From Methanoregula sp. (GTDB taxonomy: Archaea > Halobacteriota > Methanomicrobia > Methanomicrobiales > Methanospirillaceae): a stretch of DNA of 64,000 nucleotides. The stretch's first letter is position 1; every line of letters begins with the position of its first letter. Both the position numbers and the translations under genes were made by a program. The stretch is from contig NZ_JAJRCG010000011.1 of assembly GCF_028679125.1 (NCBI RefSeq), forward strand, positions 1 to 64,000, given 5' to 3'. Below are positions 17,340 to 27,235 of the stretch, piece by piece. The notes beneath the pieces were generated by a model. The model ran no database searches. It was not told where the DNA came from and saw nothing but the letters and a program-made list of their open reading frames with translations.

Positions 17340-17536
17340 TCCCGGTTTTTATTCCGATCGTGATGCCATCAGATTCCCGATCTTTTTTGGACAGCAGGAT
17401 GATCCTGTCATCAACGCGGAAGAGAATAATGCCAATCTTTTCAGGTATGCCGGGCTGACAGGTGCTCTCCCGAAATGGACCAGAACCTGTGATACCGGCG
17501 CGTAAAACTGTAAGAAAAACGTTTATCCGGATCAGG

Positions 17537-17827
17537 TCATGTCCGCATAAAGGACAGGATATCTGATTCGCCGGGGTTGATGATTGCCAGCGTGCTCACG
17601 GAAAACGGTTTCCTGCATACATTCCCGAGTGCCATGCTGGAACCTTCAAAGGTGTGAATGAACGCATTCTTGTTTTTGGTGATTTTTGTTTTGATGGTTG
17701 ACGGACAATTTCCCGCAACAACGATCATCCGGGCTGTGCCCTCTTTGATACATTTCTCGGTCATTACCGGGCCAAGAACCACACTTCCTGTTTTTAACGC
17801 TCGAAAGAGTTGTGTATTGAAATCCAT
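17537..17827 (-). CDS. Ribosomal protein L30e-like protein, solitary gene
   Basis: This 96-residue protein matches L30e along its full length: MDFNTQLFRALKTGSVVLG at the start, IVVAGNCPS in the middle, F-E-G-S-S-M-A-L-G near residue 60, and the family hallmark PGESDIL close to the C-terminus. GAGGAG lies nine bases before the ATG. L30e normally sits in the RNA polymerase subunit operon between rpoA2 and nusA. Here it is alone and convergent with TFB. The TKITKNKNAF stretch is divergent. It could be a second copy with another RNA-binding role, or the only copy after relocation. Confidence 0.8.
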   Translation of the reverse strand: MDFNTQLFRALKTGSVVLGPVMTEKCIKEGTARMIVVAGNCPSTIKTKITKNKNAFIHTFEGSSMALGNVCRKPFSVSTLAIINPGESDILSFMRT

Positions 17828-18345
17828 GTGAATCTCTCCTCATTACCCTGCCGGATTCCCTGTTGTCCGGCACGATGTAGTTGAAATCGTCATGCCCGGT
17901 CCTCCATGCGGGATATCCGGGTTTTTGCATGTTGTTACCCGGGACACAAACGGCCGGGAAAATCCAGGCATTCGTTTTCCTGATCTCAGGCTTCATTCAT
18001 CCGGGTTCTCTGATCAATCCTGGGGATTGGATCCGTTCGCGGAGTTGTGCGTACCATCCTCATGGTGAACGACACATCCGGGCAGAGACGACATCGCGTG
18101 AAAACCAACCATGGCGTGCGAGTCTTTAAAAATCTCTGGTGCTTCATAAACGGGGGCTGTCCAGATAACCTTTATTGCTGTTTCCAATTTTTGTGACATT
18201 ATCCCCATGAAGTCCAGATGACGGTTTTTAAAAACTGTAAGGCCGGTCATGGCGCCATCAGGCCCCCGTCCCTCACACCCGGACCCACCAGTCGGCCAAT
18301 GCAATTGCGGGATTTGCAGCGAAAGAGTGTATCATCCCTGCCGGA
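17828..18345. other. Intergenic stretch between L30e and ClpB
   Basis: No convincing gene. The longest frame (18014-18304, minus, 96 codons) lacks a ribosome-binding site and has mixed composition. The stretch should contain the L30e promoter and the 3' end of the clpB transcript. No repeats or RNA gene signatures were seen. Confidence 0.35.
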
Positions 18346-20940
18346 TCAGGTATTCGTGAACAGCAGTTTCCCTTTGTTCTCATCAACCACGATCTCTTTC
18401 TCTTTGTTCACCGTTCCGTCAAGGATCATCTTTGACAATTCATTCAGCAGGTTCTTCTGGATCACCCGCTTTATCGGCCGTGCACCGAACTGCGGGTCAA
18501 AGCCCAGGGTGGCGATGAACCCTATGGCCTTCTCTGTTGCCCGGATCCGGATATCGCTCTTTGCGAGCATCTTCTGGACAACTCCCACCTGGAGTTCGAC
18601 AACCTTCCGGATCTCATCCCGGGTGAGCGGCTGGAACATGATGATCTCATCGATCCGGTTGAGGAATTCGGGACGGATTGTCTTTTTGAGCAGCTCGAAC
18701 ACTTCTTCACGGGTGCGGTCGAAGACCTCATCCCGGTTTTTGTCCGTGACCGTCTCAAGGTTTTCCTGGATAATATGAGACCCGATGTTCGATGTCATGA
18801 TGATGATGGTATTCTTGAAATCCACGGTGCGGCCCTTGTTGTCGGTCAGGCGCCCATCGTCAAGGACCTGCAACAGGATATTGAACACATCCGGGTGGGC
18901 TTTCTCGATCTCATCCAGCAATACCACGGAATAGGGCTTTCTCCGGACCGCTTCGGTCAGCTGCCCGCTCTCTTCATAGCCCACGTAGCCCGGGGGCGCC
19001 CCTACCAGCCGCGAGACGGTATGCCGCTCCTGGTACTCCGACATATCGATCCGCACCATGCTGTTCTCGTTGTTGAAGAGGATCTCTGCAAGGGCTTTTG
19101 CCAGTTCCGTCTTACCGACGCCCGTAGTCCCGAGGAAGATGAACGACCCGATCGGGCGTTTTGTGTCCTGCAGCCCGGCCCGGCTCCTCCGGATGGCATC
19201 GGCAACCGCCCCGATGGCTTCATCCTGGCCAACAACGCGCTTGTGGAGTTCGGCTTCAAGGCCCAGCAGTTTTTGTTTCTCGCTCTGCAGCATCCGGGAT
19301 ACGGGAATGCCGGTCCAGCGCGAGACCACTTCGGCGATCTCCTCGGCATCCACCTCCTCGTTCACCATCGCCGAATCCTTCTGCAGCACGGTCAGTTTTC
19401 CCTTGAGTTCCTCAATGGTCTTTTCGGCGGTGGGGATACGGCCATAGCGGATCTCTGCTACTTTCCCGAGATCCCCTTTGCGTTCAGCACTTTCGGCTTC
19501 GAATTTCAGGTTCTCGATCTCCGCTTTACGCACCTGGATCTGGTCGACAAGATCTTTCTCCGACTGCCACTTGGCCGTCAGGCGGTTTCGTTCCTCGGTC
19601 AGGTTCCCGATCTCTTCATTGAGGCCTTTGAGTTTTGCCTGGTCCTTCTCACGTTTGATGGCTTCCCGTTCAATCTCCAGCTGCCGGATCTTTCGTTCAA
19701 TGATCTCCAGTTCTTCCGGTTTCGAGTTGATCTCGAGCCGGAGTTTTGATGCAGCCTCATCGATCAGGTCGATTGCCTTGTCGGGAAGGAACCGGTCGGA
19801 GATATACCGCTGTGAAAGTTCAACAGCGGCGATGATCGCTTCATCCTTGATCCGTACATGGTGATGGGTCTCGTATTTTTCCTTGATACCCCGGAGGATG
19901 GAGATGGCATCGAGTGTGTCCGGTTCATTGACCATCACCGGCTGGAAACGCCGTTCGAGCGCTTTGTCCTTCTCGAAATATTTCTGGTATTCCTTTAAGG
20001 TCGTAGCGCCAATGACATGCAGTTCCCCGCGTGAAAGCGCAGGCTTGAGGATATTGGCCGCGTCCATGGCGCCCTCACTTGCTCCGGCCCCGACCAGGGT
20101 ATGGATCTCATCGATGAACAGGACGATCTCCCCTTCAGCACCAATCACTTCCTTGATCACGCTCTTTAACCGTTCCTCGAATTCACCATTGAACTTGGCC
20201 CCGGCGATCAGGGCTCCCATATCAAGGGAAAAGATCTGCTTGGTCTTCAGGTTATCCGGTACATCCCCATCAATGATCCGGTGGGCGAGACCTTCGGCAA
20301 TGGCGGTCTTTCCCACGCCCGGTTCCCCGATGAGGATCGGGTTGTTCTTTGTTCTCCTTGAAAGAATCTGCAAAACCCTTCGGATCTCTTCGTCACGGCC
20401 GATGACCGGATCGAGTTTCCCGGTACGGGCAAGATCGTTCAGGTTACGGGCAAACCGGTTCAGGGCATTATAACTCTCTTCCGCGTCCTGGTTGTTCACC
20501 GTTGAACCTTTCCGCAGCTGGCTGATGGCAGTCTTCAGTTCTTTTTCCGAAACCCCGTTCTCCTTCAGCAGCCGTGAAGTGTTGTCGTTGACCGAAAGTA
20601 TTCCCAGGAGGAGATGCTCTATGGAAACAAATTCGTCCTTGAACTCCTGGGCAAGTGCCGCGGCTTTCTGCAGGGCCTTCGTGGCATCGTTGGAGAGGTA
20701 CTGGTTTCCTCCCCCGCTGACTTTGGGATAGGCATCGATGATCCCATCGAGTGACGGAGTGAAACGATCGAGGTTCACATGCAGTTTTTTGAGAAGATAG
20801 GGAATGACGTTCTCGTCAACCTGGAGCATCCCCCTGAGTATATGCGCAGTCTCGATCGCCTGGTTTTCTTTAGCCGCTGCAATCTCCGTTGCTTTCTGTA
20901 CGGCTTCCTGTGATTTGATGGTAAAATTGTTGAAATTCAT
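18346..20940 (-). CDS. clpB: ATP-dependent disaggregase ClpB
   Basis: A full-length 864-residue ClpB. The Clp N-domain spans about residues 1-145. The first AAA+ domain has Walker A GEPGVGKT at 205-212 and a [12 protein letters not shown] Walker B. A long coiled-coil middle domain at about 405-525 distinguishes ClpB from ClpA/ClpC. The second AAA+ domain has [21 protein letters not shown] and the GAPPGYVGY pore loop. No ClpP-docking loop is evident, as expected for a refolding machine. It pulls aggregated proteins through its ring, normally with DnaK, which is not in this window. The gene is of bacterial type, so ancient transfer into methanogens is likely. Confidence 0.95.
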   Translation of the reverse strand: MNFNNFTIKSQEAVQKATEIAAAKENQAIETAHILRGMLQVDENVIPYLLKKLHVNLDRFTPSLDGIIDAYPKVSGGGNQYLSNDATKALQKAAALAQEFKDEFVSIEHLLLGILSVNDNTSRLLKENGVSEKELKTAISQLRKGSTVNNQDAEESYNALNRFARNLNDLARTGKLDPVIGRDEEIRRVLQILSRRTKNNPILIGEPGVGKTAIAEGLAHRIIDGDVPDNLKTKQIFSLDMGALIAGAKFNGEFEERLKSVIKEVIGAEGEIVLFIDEIHTLVGAGASEGAMDAANILKPALSRGELHVIGATTLKEYQKYFEKDKALERRFQPVMVNEPDTLDAISILRGIKEKYETHHHVRIKDEAIIAAVELSQRYISDRFLPDKAIDLIDEAASKLRLEINSKPEELEIIERKIRQLEIEREAIKREKDQAKLKGLNEEIGNLTEERNRLTAKWQSEKDLVDQIQVRKAEIENLKFEAESAERKGDLGKVAEIRYGRIPTAEKTIEELKGKLTVLQKDSAMVNEEVDAEEIAEVVSRWTGIPVSRMLQSEKQKLLGLEAELHKRVVGQDEAIGAVADAIRRSRAGLQDTKRPIGSFIFLGTTGVGKTELAKALAEILFNNENSMVRIDMSEYQERHTVSRLVGAPPGYVGYEESGQLTEAVRRKPYSVVLLDEIEKAHPDVFNILLQVLDDGRLTDNKGRTVDFKNTIIIMTSNIGSHIIQENLETVTDKNRDEVFDRTREEVFELLKKTIRPEFLNRIDEIIMFQPLTRDEIRKVVELQVGVVQKMLAKSDIRIRATEKAIGFIATLGFDPQFGARPIKRVIQKNLLNELSKMILDGTVNKEKEIVVDENKGKLLFTNT

Positions 20941-21306
20941 GATGGTCGCTCGTCCTTCATTGGTCTGAATTTCACTATCCGGTATGCGTAATAGCGTTGC
21001 TTCCTGTCAAATAGTTTGTCAATACGGCAGTTGATACGGAAAGAAGGGATGATCACAAGGGGAGCCGGGAATTCGGATTTCGGAAATCTCCCGGTCTGGC
21101 AGAGTACCCCCTGGTGGCGGTCATCTCGGTAAGAGGGATATTTCCGGTGTCTGTATAGAGGCCATGTTCACGCTCCGATGAAGTTGGTTTTCTTCTAAGG
21201 GCCCGTTGTCCCCCGGTATGATCGTTCAGATTGCCCTGTCCTGTACAGGTGCAGTGATGCCGCCTTATTCAGGAGACACCTCTCTTTAATACGTCAGCGA
21301 TCACCA
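20941..21306. other. Long upstream region shared by clpB and the 149-aa protein
   Basis: No coding frame is supported here. The clpB promoter must lie within the first about 100 bases (minus strand). I could not pick out a clear TATA box or a known heat-shock operator. The right-hand part leads into the ATAGTG operator-like repeats. Confidence 0.35.
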
Positions 21307-21342
21307 ATAGTGTTATAACTGCACTATCAGGTAAATAGTGCA
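21307..21342 (+). promoter_or_regulatory. Three alternating half-sites ATAGTG/CACTAT around a TATA-like palindrome
   Basis: ATAGTG (21307-21312), CACTAT (21322-21327) and ATAGTG (21335-21340) alternate in orientation. The second and third extend to a perfect 8-bp inverted repeat TGCACTAT-CAGGTAA-ATAGTGCA (21320-21342). Between the first two lies the palindrome GTTATAAC, which could serve as the TATA element of the gene at 21390. The arrangement looks like an operator overlapping a core promoter. The binding protein is unknown. Confidence 0.5.
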
Positions 21343-21389
21343 AATTTCCCGGGAGCAGATACGATCTCCAGGAGATACTGATTACGATT

Positions 21390-21839
21390 ATGGAAATTTC
21401 AGGAACCGGTATATCGGAAGACCGGATTGTGGCACTGGAAAAAACGTGCCGTCAGATGGATGTACTGGTCAAGGCACTGCTCGATGAGATGCTCGATCTC
21501 AAGGCAGTCATGATGAAGATGCCCCCGGCGGGGGGAGAATACAGCGATCGGGACTTTGCGGACCCCGCTGTCCCCATTGCGGTTTCTGCGGGTACCAGCA
21601 CCATCCTTCGTTCCCGGGGTGCACGCCCGCAGGATGCACCGGTTGCCCCGGCCGAGCCTCAGATGGTGTGCATCATGCAGAACGACGGGACCATGAAAAT
21701 GGAGCAGCGGTGCGGTGAGCAGAGTATGATCAACTCCTCGGCAGGATACGGAAGGAACCGGAAGAGCAAGCCTGAAACCAAACAGGACCCGCTGATCTTT
21801 GCTGCCGAGGTAGATCCTTCCGACGCTGCAAAGAAGTAA
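21390..21839 (+). CDS. Hypothetical protein with N-terminal helix (149 aa)
   Basis: A 149-residue soluble protein. Residues about 8-45 (SEDRIVALEKTCRQMDVLVK and onward) form an amphipathic helix likely to be a coiled coil. The middle is disordered and Ala/Pro-rich. Residues 93-112 contain MVCIMQNDGTMKMEQRC with two cysteines, and the Lys-rich tail ends DAAKK. No known family is recognised. AGGAG lies 14 bases before the ATG. The operator-like repeats immediately upstream suggest regulated expression. Confidence 0.6.
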   Translation: MEISGTGISEDRIVALEKTCRQMDVLVKALLDEMLDLKAVMMKMPPAGGEYSDRDFADPAVPIAVSAGTSTILRSRGARPQDAPVAPAEPQMVCIMQNDGTMKMEQRCGEQSMINSSAGYGRNRKSKPETKQDPLIFAAEVDPSDAAKK

Positions 21840-21975
21840 TTTTTATTGCTTTTTTATTGATGGTGGCAGTTAATGGGGATTGTCAGGAAGATTCTTGTTT
21901 GAACCTGTCAGTCGGCGGCTCCGCGAATCAGATGAACGGGGCCGGTCATTGATTCTTCTATAAAAAAAGATACGA

Positions 21976-22485
21976 TTATTTCTTTGCTTTCCTGATGACG
22001 GTCAGGTCGCCGAGCGTGGGGGCAAGGGATCCGGGAACTTTCTTCTCCACGTCCGTCTCCGGTGTATCGAGCAGCCGGATGCCGAGCACCTTCTCCAGTT
22101 TTTTCCGGACGCTCTCTTCGGGGATCAGGTCGTGGTTCTCGATCTTCTGGATGAGGTGTTCCTTCTCCTTCATCTGCATGGCGAGATCCTTCTGAGAGAG
22201 CCCCTTCTCCATCCGGGCCTGCCGGATCAGTTCATGGTAATTATCGACAACATCGCCTTCGATATAATCAAACATATCTCTCTTCCGGTACGCGGACGAG
22301 ACCGCAACCGGGGCCTTTGCACTGCCCTGCCGGGGAACAGACGGGCGGACAAGGTCCGTGCGCCGGACCTGCTGGACCTCGGTGCCGAACTTCCCGCACT
22401 TGCTGCAAACCTGCAGCTCGGCCCCCTCAACCCGGATAAGTTTGGGTGGGCCGCGAATGGTTTCACCGCACATTTCACACTGCAT
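21976..22485 (-). CDS. Archaeal multiprotein bridging factor 1 (aMBF1)
   Basis: A 169-residue protein with an N-terminal zinc ribbon (C3-x-x-C6 and C27-x-x-C30) and a linker. A helix-turn-helix of the Cro/XRE type follows at about residues 80-140 (IRQARMEKGLSQKDLAMQMK, then ENHDLIPEESVRKKLEKVLG). This architecture is that of archaeal MBF1, which associates with the small ribosomal subunit and has been linked to translation. It is divergent from PAN1 across a 141-base spacer. The C-terminal tail ends in IRKAKK. Confidence 0.9.
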   Translation of the reverse strand: MQCEMCGETIRGPPKLIRVEGAELQVCSKCGKFGTEVQQVRRTDLVRPSVPRQGSAKAPVAVSSAYRKRDMFDYIEGDVVDNYHELIRQARMEKGLSQKDLAMQMKEKEHLIQKIENHDLIPEESVRKKLEKVLGIRLLDTPETDVEKKVPGSLAPTLGDLTVIRKAKK

Positions 22486-22585
22486 AATCTCACAAGAAGG
22501 TTGCTTTCAGACTATAAATGCTCACTGACTGCGGCAGGCCAAACCTGACCCGGTCGCGATTCTCACGGTTGCCTCGTCACAAACA

Positions 22586-22594
22586 CTTTATATG
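22586..22594 (+). promoter_or_regulatory. TATA box of PAN1
   Basis: CTTTATATG at 22586-22594 lies about 35 bases before the ATG at 22627. With the usual 22-27 base offset, the transcript would start near 22615, leaving a leader of about 12 bases. This supports the ATG at 22627 over the upstream TTG at 22615. Confidence 0.6.
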
Positions 22595-22626
22595 CTCTTT
22601 CTCAATATTACTAGTTGAGAACCGCG

Positions 22627-23937
22627 ATGTCCGACACCCTCCACCAGTCCCCTGAACCTCAGACGCCTGAAGAGCTGTACCGGCTGTACCGGACCCTGTC
22701 CGAACAGCTCCGCGAGCAGCTCGCCCAGATCGAGACCGACAAGCACGATCTCGAAGTCCAGATGATGGAGCGTGTCGGCAACCTGGAATCCCGCAATCTC
22801 GAACTCCGCGAGCAGCTCCGCCAGGTTGAGGCGGACAAGCGGTACATCGAGACCCAGAAGATCCGGTACGAGCGGGAAGTGAGGAAACTCAAAAGCGAGA
22901 GCGAGCAGCTGCGCAGCCCCCCGCTCATCATCGGCACGGTAACCGATGTGGTTGATACAACGCGGGTGATCGTGCGCAGCAGCGCCGGGCCCCGGTTCCT
23001 TGTCCGGAGTTCCCCGTCCATCAATCCGGAGGATCTCAAGCCGGGAGCGCGGTGCACGCTGAACCAGCAGTCGCTTGCCATTGTCGAACTCCTGCCAAAT
23101 TCGTTTGATTCGCAGGTGTACGGCATGGAACTCGTGGACTCCCCGCAGGAGAACTACGCTGACATCGGGGGCCTTGAGAAGCAGATCAATGAGATCAAGG
23201 AGGCAGTGGAACTGCCGCTCAAGAGGCCGGAACTGTTCCGGAATATCGGGATCGATCCGCCAAAGGGCGTTCTTCTCCACGGCCCGCCCGGCACGGGCAA
23301 GACCCTGCTTGCCAAGGCCGTGGCACACGAGACCAATGCCCATTTCATGCGGGTCGTGGGATCGGAACTGGTCCAGAAATATATCGGCGAAGGAGCGCGG
23401 CTCGTCCGTGAGCTGTTTGACCTGGCGAAGAAGAAAGCCCCGACCATCATCTTCATCGACGAGATCGATGCGGTCGGCGCGAGCCGGACCGAGGCAAATA
23501 CCTCTGGTGACCGGGAAGTCCAGCGCACGCTCATGCAGCTGCTGGCCGGCATGGACGGCTTCGACAACCGGGGGGATGTGAAGATCATCGGCGCCACGAA
23601 CCGGATCGATATCCTTGACAAGGCACTCCTCCGGCCCGGCCGGTTCGACCGGATCATCGAGATACCCCTGCCTGACGAAGTCGGGCGTCTCTCCATCCTC
23701 AAGGTGCACTGCCGGACGCTCACTATGGATGACGATGTCGATCTTGTCAGGGTGGCAAAGATGACCGACGGAAAGAACGGTGCCGACCTCCGGGCCATCT
23801 GCATGGAAGCCGGGATGTTTGCCATCCGCAAGGAACGGCCGGCCATTCTCGATGAGGACTTTATTGCCGCCATCGAAAAGGTGGACCTTGACTTCAACCG
23901 CGGGCCGGCCGATGTCGAAGGCGCGATGTTTGCATAA
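22627..23937 (+). CDS. pan: Proteasome-activating nucleotidase PAN, copy 1
   Basis: This 436-residue AAA ATPase forms a hexamer that unfolds proteins and feeds them to the 20S proteasome. Residues about 12-95 are a long coiled coil. An OB domain follows (about 95-160). The AAA domain has Walker A GPPGTGKT at 219-226, Walker [12 protein letters not shown], the SRH region ([20 protein letters not shown]) and an aromatic-free pore segment [10 protein letters not shown]. The C-terminus ends Met-Phe-Ala, while the canonical HbYX tail that opens the proteasome gate ends hydrophobic-Tyr-any, so this copy has Phe in place of Tyr. A second PAN lies 3.3 kb downstream. Confidence 0.92.
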   Translation: MSDTLHQSPEPQTPEELYRLYRTLSEQLREQLAQIETDKHDLEVQMMERVGNLESRNLELREQLRQVEADKRYIETQKIRYEREVRKLKSESEQLRSPPLIIGTVTDVVDTTRVIVRSSAGPRFLVRSSPSINPEDLKPGARCTLNQQSLAIVELLPNSFDSQVYGMELVDSPQENYADIGGLEKQINEIKEAVELPLKRPELFRNIGIDPPKGVLLHGPPGTGKTLLAKAVAHETNAHFMRVVGSELVQKYIGEGARLVRELFDLAKKKAPTIIFIDEIDAVGASRTEANTSGDREVQRTLMQLLAGMDGFDNRGDVKIIGATNRIDILDKALLRPGRFDRIIEIPLPDEVGRLSILKVHCRTLTMDDDVDLVRVAKMTDGKNGADLRAICMEAGMFAIRKERPAILDEDFIAAIEKVDLDFNRGPADVEGAMFA

Positions 23938-24007
23938 CCTCTCACAAGTCTTTTTTTAATTCCATTGCCGGACTATACCGCGATCGGGACTGGGATCCAG
24001 AATGCGA

Positions 24008-26209
24008 TCATAACGTCAGACTTTTGGGAAAATAGGTAAACAAGACCCGGTGTGTCCCGGGATCGAGATAGACAGCGCGGAATATTCCATTGTACCGCTC
24101 AACTGTGGATGTCTTACCGTTATCCTGCACGGACCAGCCCGGGTAATAGATTTCACTGAGTACGAGATAGCCGGGTTCTTCGGTGGTAACATTCACCCTG
24201 ATGGCATTCGGGGTGTACTGTTCGATCCGGGCTGGTTGCAGGGATACCGGTGTTGTATTGGTAAACTCCAATGATGGGATTACGTACGCCCGGGGCGCTG
24301 TGACATTGAGCCGGTATACCCGTACGGAATTGTTGTAATATACGCACTCAAGACCACTGACCGCAAAATCATCTGCATAGTTCCTGGTGGTGATGATGTA
24401 CCTGACATTCAGGGATCGTAAAATATCAAAATCGCTGATAACCGCGCCCTGCATCCACAGGTAATACCCGGAATAGTCCTCCTGCTGTGACCGGATGAAA
24501 TACGCCTGGTACTCCCTGAGATACGTTGGATCATACCCGCTGATGAGGTGCAGGTTGTTCTGGTATGCTACATACTGGTACTGGTTTAGGTATTCGGTTT
24601 CATCATACACCCGGTAATAGGTATCAGTTTCATTGGCTATCACCGGGATATATTCCGGGTTCCTGAACACTTCCTGAGGTGACTTTGTATCGATAAACCG
24701 CATACCGAAGAAAAAGAGATCGAGAATAAGCATGCCGATGAGCAGGATCTTTACAAGATCCTTCCGTGACACCGAGGGTGTACTGCTGTTCAGCACTACG
24801 GGTGCAATACAGAATAGTGTGACAAATGCAGTCCAGCCAAAAACAGAGAGCAGGTAGTAGTCCCGTGCCAGGATACCGGTTAACGATGACAGCAGGAGGA
24901 TAATCCCTGATACTGCTGCAATAACAATGCATGCCAGGTTCAGGGATCGTGTACCAAAGATCGATATAAACCGGCGCTTTTCAGATTTCCTGTCGTCAAG
25001 CAGTGCATCAATGCCAAAACCCGCAAGGATCGCCAGGAAAAATGTACAGACAAACAACATGCGTGCGGGAACCCGGAACATGGAAAATCCGGGGATATAA
25101 TCAAAAAAAATCTTATAGAGCGGGAAGTTTGCTCCCAGGGAAAATAACAGGGCAAAGAGCGCCAGGAATAACAACAACCCGACATGGCGTTTTCTCTGGA
25201 AAAACGCTGCTATAACCAGCAGGAATAATGGCAGGATGCCCATATACCATGCAAATTCCCAATACTCAACAGGGGGATTGACATGGATCTGGGTGACGGG
25301 TCCCAGGGGATTTCCGTGGATATCCGGGAGAACCAGGGTGATCAGATTCTCAACCGGCAGGGAAAATTCTGTGGAGAACCGGTAACTGACATCCCCGGCC
25401 CGGTTGGACCATTGTGAATATTCCTCTACCGGAAGAACCAGGACTGCCGAGAGCAGCGCACAGAGAAGGACCGGTATGAGCACCATGATGGCAATATGGC
25501 GCAGTTTTTCCCGGAATGTCGGGAGGGTAGGAAAGAGAAATGTCCGGGCGAAAAGGTAGACAAGACAGATAAAAATACCGTAGAGCGCAACCTGGAAATG
25601 GCCGCTGAAGACCATCAAAGCCATGGCGATGCCGGCAAGGATCGCATGGACGATCCGGTTATGCGTAAAAGAACGCTCAAAGAACAGCAGTACCAGGGGG
25701 AACCAGACCAGTGTATCAAGGATGGGAAGATGACCCGCGTAGATTCGCAGGATAATTGTCCCGCTGAACATGAACACCACGGCAGAGAAAAAAGATGCAA
25801 ATTTGCTCAGGCAAAGGGAACGGGCGAATAAAAACGAGAAAACCCCGATCAGGAATATCTCAAGGATACACAACCAGCCAAAAAGGAGGCTGGAATTTAC
25901 CGCTATGAACGGCCAGACAAAAGGGCAGAATAACTGGGCCTGGGGATTTCCTATGAACGGGGTCCCGGAAAAGGTGTACGGATTCCAGAGCGGAATGTTG
26001 CCGGTATTCTGGACCGTTGCCCCAAAAAACGAACGATAGAATGACCACATTCCGGTGATGTCATTTCCCGATACATCCCCCGGGGGGTAGAGCATCTGAT
26101 CGTAGTGAATAATTACCGGATAAAAGAACGCACTGGTCAGAATGAATAACGCGATGATCTCCTTGTGAGACCGCAGTATTGGCAATATCCGGTGTATGAG
26201 GGAGTTCAT
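24008..26209 (-). CDS. YfhO-like polytopic membrane protein
   Basis: A 733-residue protein from the ATG at 26209, placed just before the first membrane span; the frame extends upstream to 26389, but that extension is polar and atypical. About twelve spans cover residues 15-525, followed by an extracytoplasmic domain of about 200 residues. The first outer loop has PPGDVSGNDITGMWSFY and LWNPYTFSGTPFIGNPQAQ, the hallmark loop of YfhO/GT-C-like membrane glycosyltransferases: acidic residues after the first span, then the W-N-P-Y block. It likely transfers sugars from lipid-linked donors at the outer face. A TTTAAATA box lies near 26300 on the minus strand. Confidence 0.75.
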   Translation of the reverse strand: MNSLIHRILPILRSHKEIIALFILTSAFFYPVIIHYDQMLYPPGDVSGNDITGMWSFYRSFFGATVQNTGNIPLWNPYTFSGTPFIGNPQAQLFCPFVWPFIAVNSSLLFGWLCILEIFLIGVFSFLFARSLCLSKFASFFSAVVFMFSGTIILRIYAGHLPILDTLVWFPLVLLFFERSFTHNRIVHAILAGIAMALMVFSGHFQVALYGIFICLVYLFARTFLFPTLPTFREKLRHIAIMVLIPVLLCALLSAVLVLPVEEYSQWSNRAGDVSYRFSTEFSLPVENLITLVLPDIHGNPLGPVTQIHVNPPVEYWEFAWYMGILPLFLLVIAAFFQRKRHVGLLLFLALFALLFSLGANFPLYKIFFDYIPGFSMFRVPARMLFVCTFFLAILAGFGIDALLDDRKSEKRRFISIFGTRSLNLACIVIAAVSGIILLLSSLTGILARDYYLLSVFGWTAFVTLFCIAPVVLNSSTPSVSRKDLVKILLIGMLILDLFFFGMRFIDTKSPQEVFRNPEYIPVIANETDTYYRVYDETEYLNQYQYVAYQNNLHLISGYDPTYLREYQAYFIRSQQEDYSGYYLWMQGAVISDFDILRSLNVRYIITTRNYADDFAVSGLECVYYNNSVRVYRLNVTAPRAYVIPSLEFTNTTPVSLQPARIEQYTPNAIRVNVTTEEPGYLVLSEIYYPGWSVQDNGKTSTVERYNGIFRAVYLDPGTHRVLFTYFPKSLTL

Positions 26210-26515
26210 GATACCTGGTTTTGATAGGATACAGTGCAGCCGGCATGCCTGCCAGAAATACGCCCTTTGCAAATACCTAGGTTCAGTGTGCTTGCGTATG
26301 ATATTTAAATTCGAATCATCCGGTTTCTTTCCCGGGTAATCATGTAACCCCGGGGTTGCAGGAATCTCCTCCGGTGTATTGGTAATCACCCTGCCCCGTT
26401 TTACGAATATATATCCTGACAGACCGATGGTGGTGGTACGACAGTAATGGATATACCCTGCAGGATTCTGCCAAAGAAATATCCTGTTACTGCAACGTAA
26501 AGGGAGAAAATACGA

Positions 26516-26644
26516 ATGACCTTAACAAAAACTATCCATGATTACCCGGTATTTCTCCGGGCCGTCGAGGGCCTTCCGGTCCTTGTTCTTATCGTGGGAT
26601 GCTTTGCTCTCAGCTGGCTCCTGCACCGGGAACCGGCCTTCTGA
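26516..26644 (+). CDS. Single-span small membrane protein (42 aa)
   Basis: A 42-codon frame from ATG at 26516 to TGA at 26642, preceded by AGGGAG at a spacing of about nine bases. A TATA-like AATATATATCC lies near 26407. The peptide has a polar N-terminus (MTLTKTIHDYPVF), one hydrophobic span (VLVLIVGCFALSWLL) and a short charged tail. Good translation signals and the clean single span make it a credible small protein. It is the only plus-strand gene between YfhO and the 163-aa protein. Function unknown. Confidence 0.55.
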   Translation: MTLTKTIHDYPVFLRAVEGLPVLVLIVGCFALSWLLHREPAF

Positions 26645-26701
26645 TCGCCGGATTAACCCGGTACCTTTTTTTAATGAACCGACAGGAACGGACACGCCCC
26701 T

Positions 26702-27193
26702 TCACGGTGACGGATTGCTGCTTCCCTCATCCTGTACGTCCATCAGTTCTCCTTCCTCAACTTCATCTTCCGCGCACCAGATCTCCAGTGTCCTGTCCGC
26801 CCCGATATATTCCTGGTGGTATTCATCAATCGTGGAGCCCGGGGTCATGGGGACGGAACTGATAAGTTTCCCGTCGCGGAACGCATAGAGCTTGCGGAAA
26901 TGCCAGCCGGGCCAGAGCACCGCGGTCCGCTCAAAGTAGACATCCTGTGCCAGCTGGTGGGTAAAGTAGATCCCGTGTTCCCACTCGAACAGGGGTTCGC
27001 GCACGTACCGCCGGATATACCAGCGGAGTTCCTTTACCAGGGAGAGTGCGCTGCTGAGTGCCGCGCAGGAGATATAGACCCCGCAGGGTTTCTTTTTCGG
27101 GTGATAAAACCTCAATGCCAGACGACTGGTTTCTGATGAGAAAAGGGTGTGGTGGAGATCGATTCCATCGCGCTGGATCAGGAGAATGTTCAT
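26702..27193 (-). CDS. Conserved-looking hypothetical protein downstream of PAN2
   Basis: This 163-residue soluble protein is rich in aromatic residues (W, Y, F, H) in its central part (RWYIRRYVREPLFEWEHGIY and TAVLWPGWHFRKLYAFRDGK). Its tail is acidic (EDEVEEGELMDVQDE). GGAG lies about eight bases before the ATG at 27193. It follows PAN2 by 42 bases on the same strand, so it is probably in the PAN2 transcript. I recognise no domain. A role as a PAN2 or proteasome accessory factor is possible but rests only on position. Confidence 0.6.
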   Translation of the reverse strand: MNILLIQRDGIDLHHTLFSSETSRLALRFYHPKKKPCGVYISCAALSSALSLVKELRWYIRRYVREPLFEWEHGIYFTHQLAQDVYFERTAVLWPGWHFRKLYAFRDGKLISSVPMTPGSTIDEYHQEYIGADRTLEIWCAEDEVEEGELMDVQDEGSSNPSP

Positions 27194-27235
27194 TCCCGTC
27201 TCCGGTTGTCAGGTACTGGGCGCATCGAACAGGGC

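Noticed and set aside
17341-17536. Opposed open frames without stops between TFB and L30e, one with a CPLCGHDLI start and an RVDDRIILLSKK block
   Set aside because: Neither strand has a start codon or ribosome-binding site, both look equally protein-like, and stop-free runs of this length are expected by chance.
22588-23709. 373-codon minus-strand frame opposite PAN1, and a 322-codon plus frame opposite PAN2 (27149-28117)
   Set aside because: Both are shadows of strongly biased AAA ATPase genes; no translation signals.
26310-26340. TTCGAATC resembling a tRNA T-arm
   Set aside because: No acceptor stem, D-arm or anticodon arm can be built around it.
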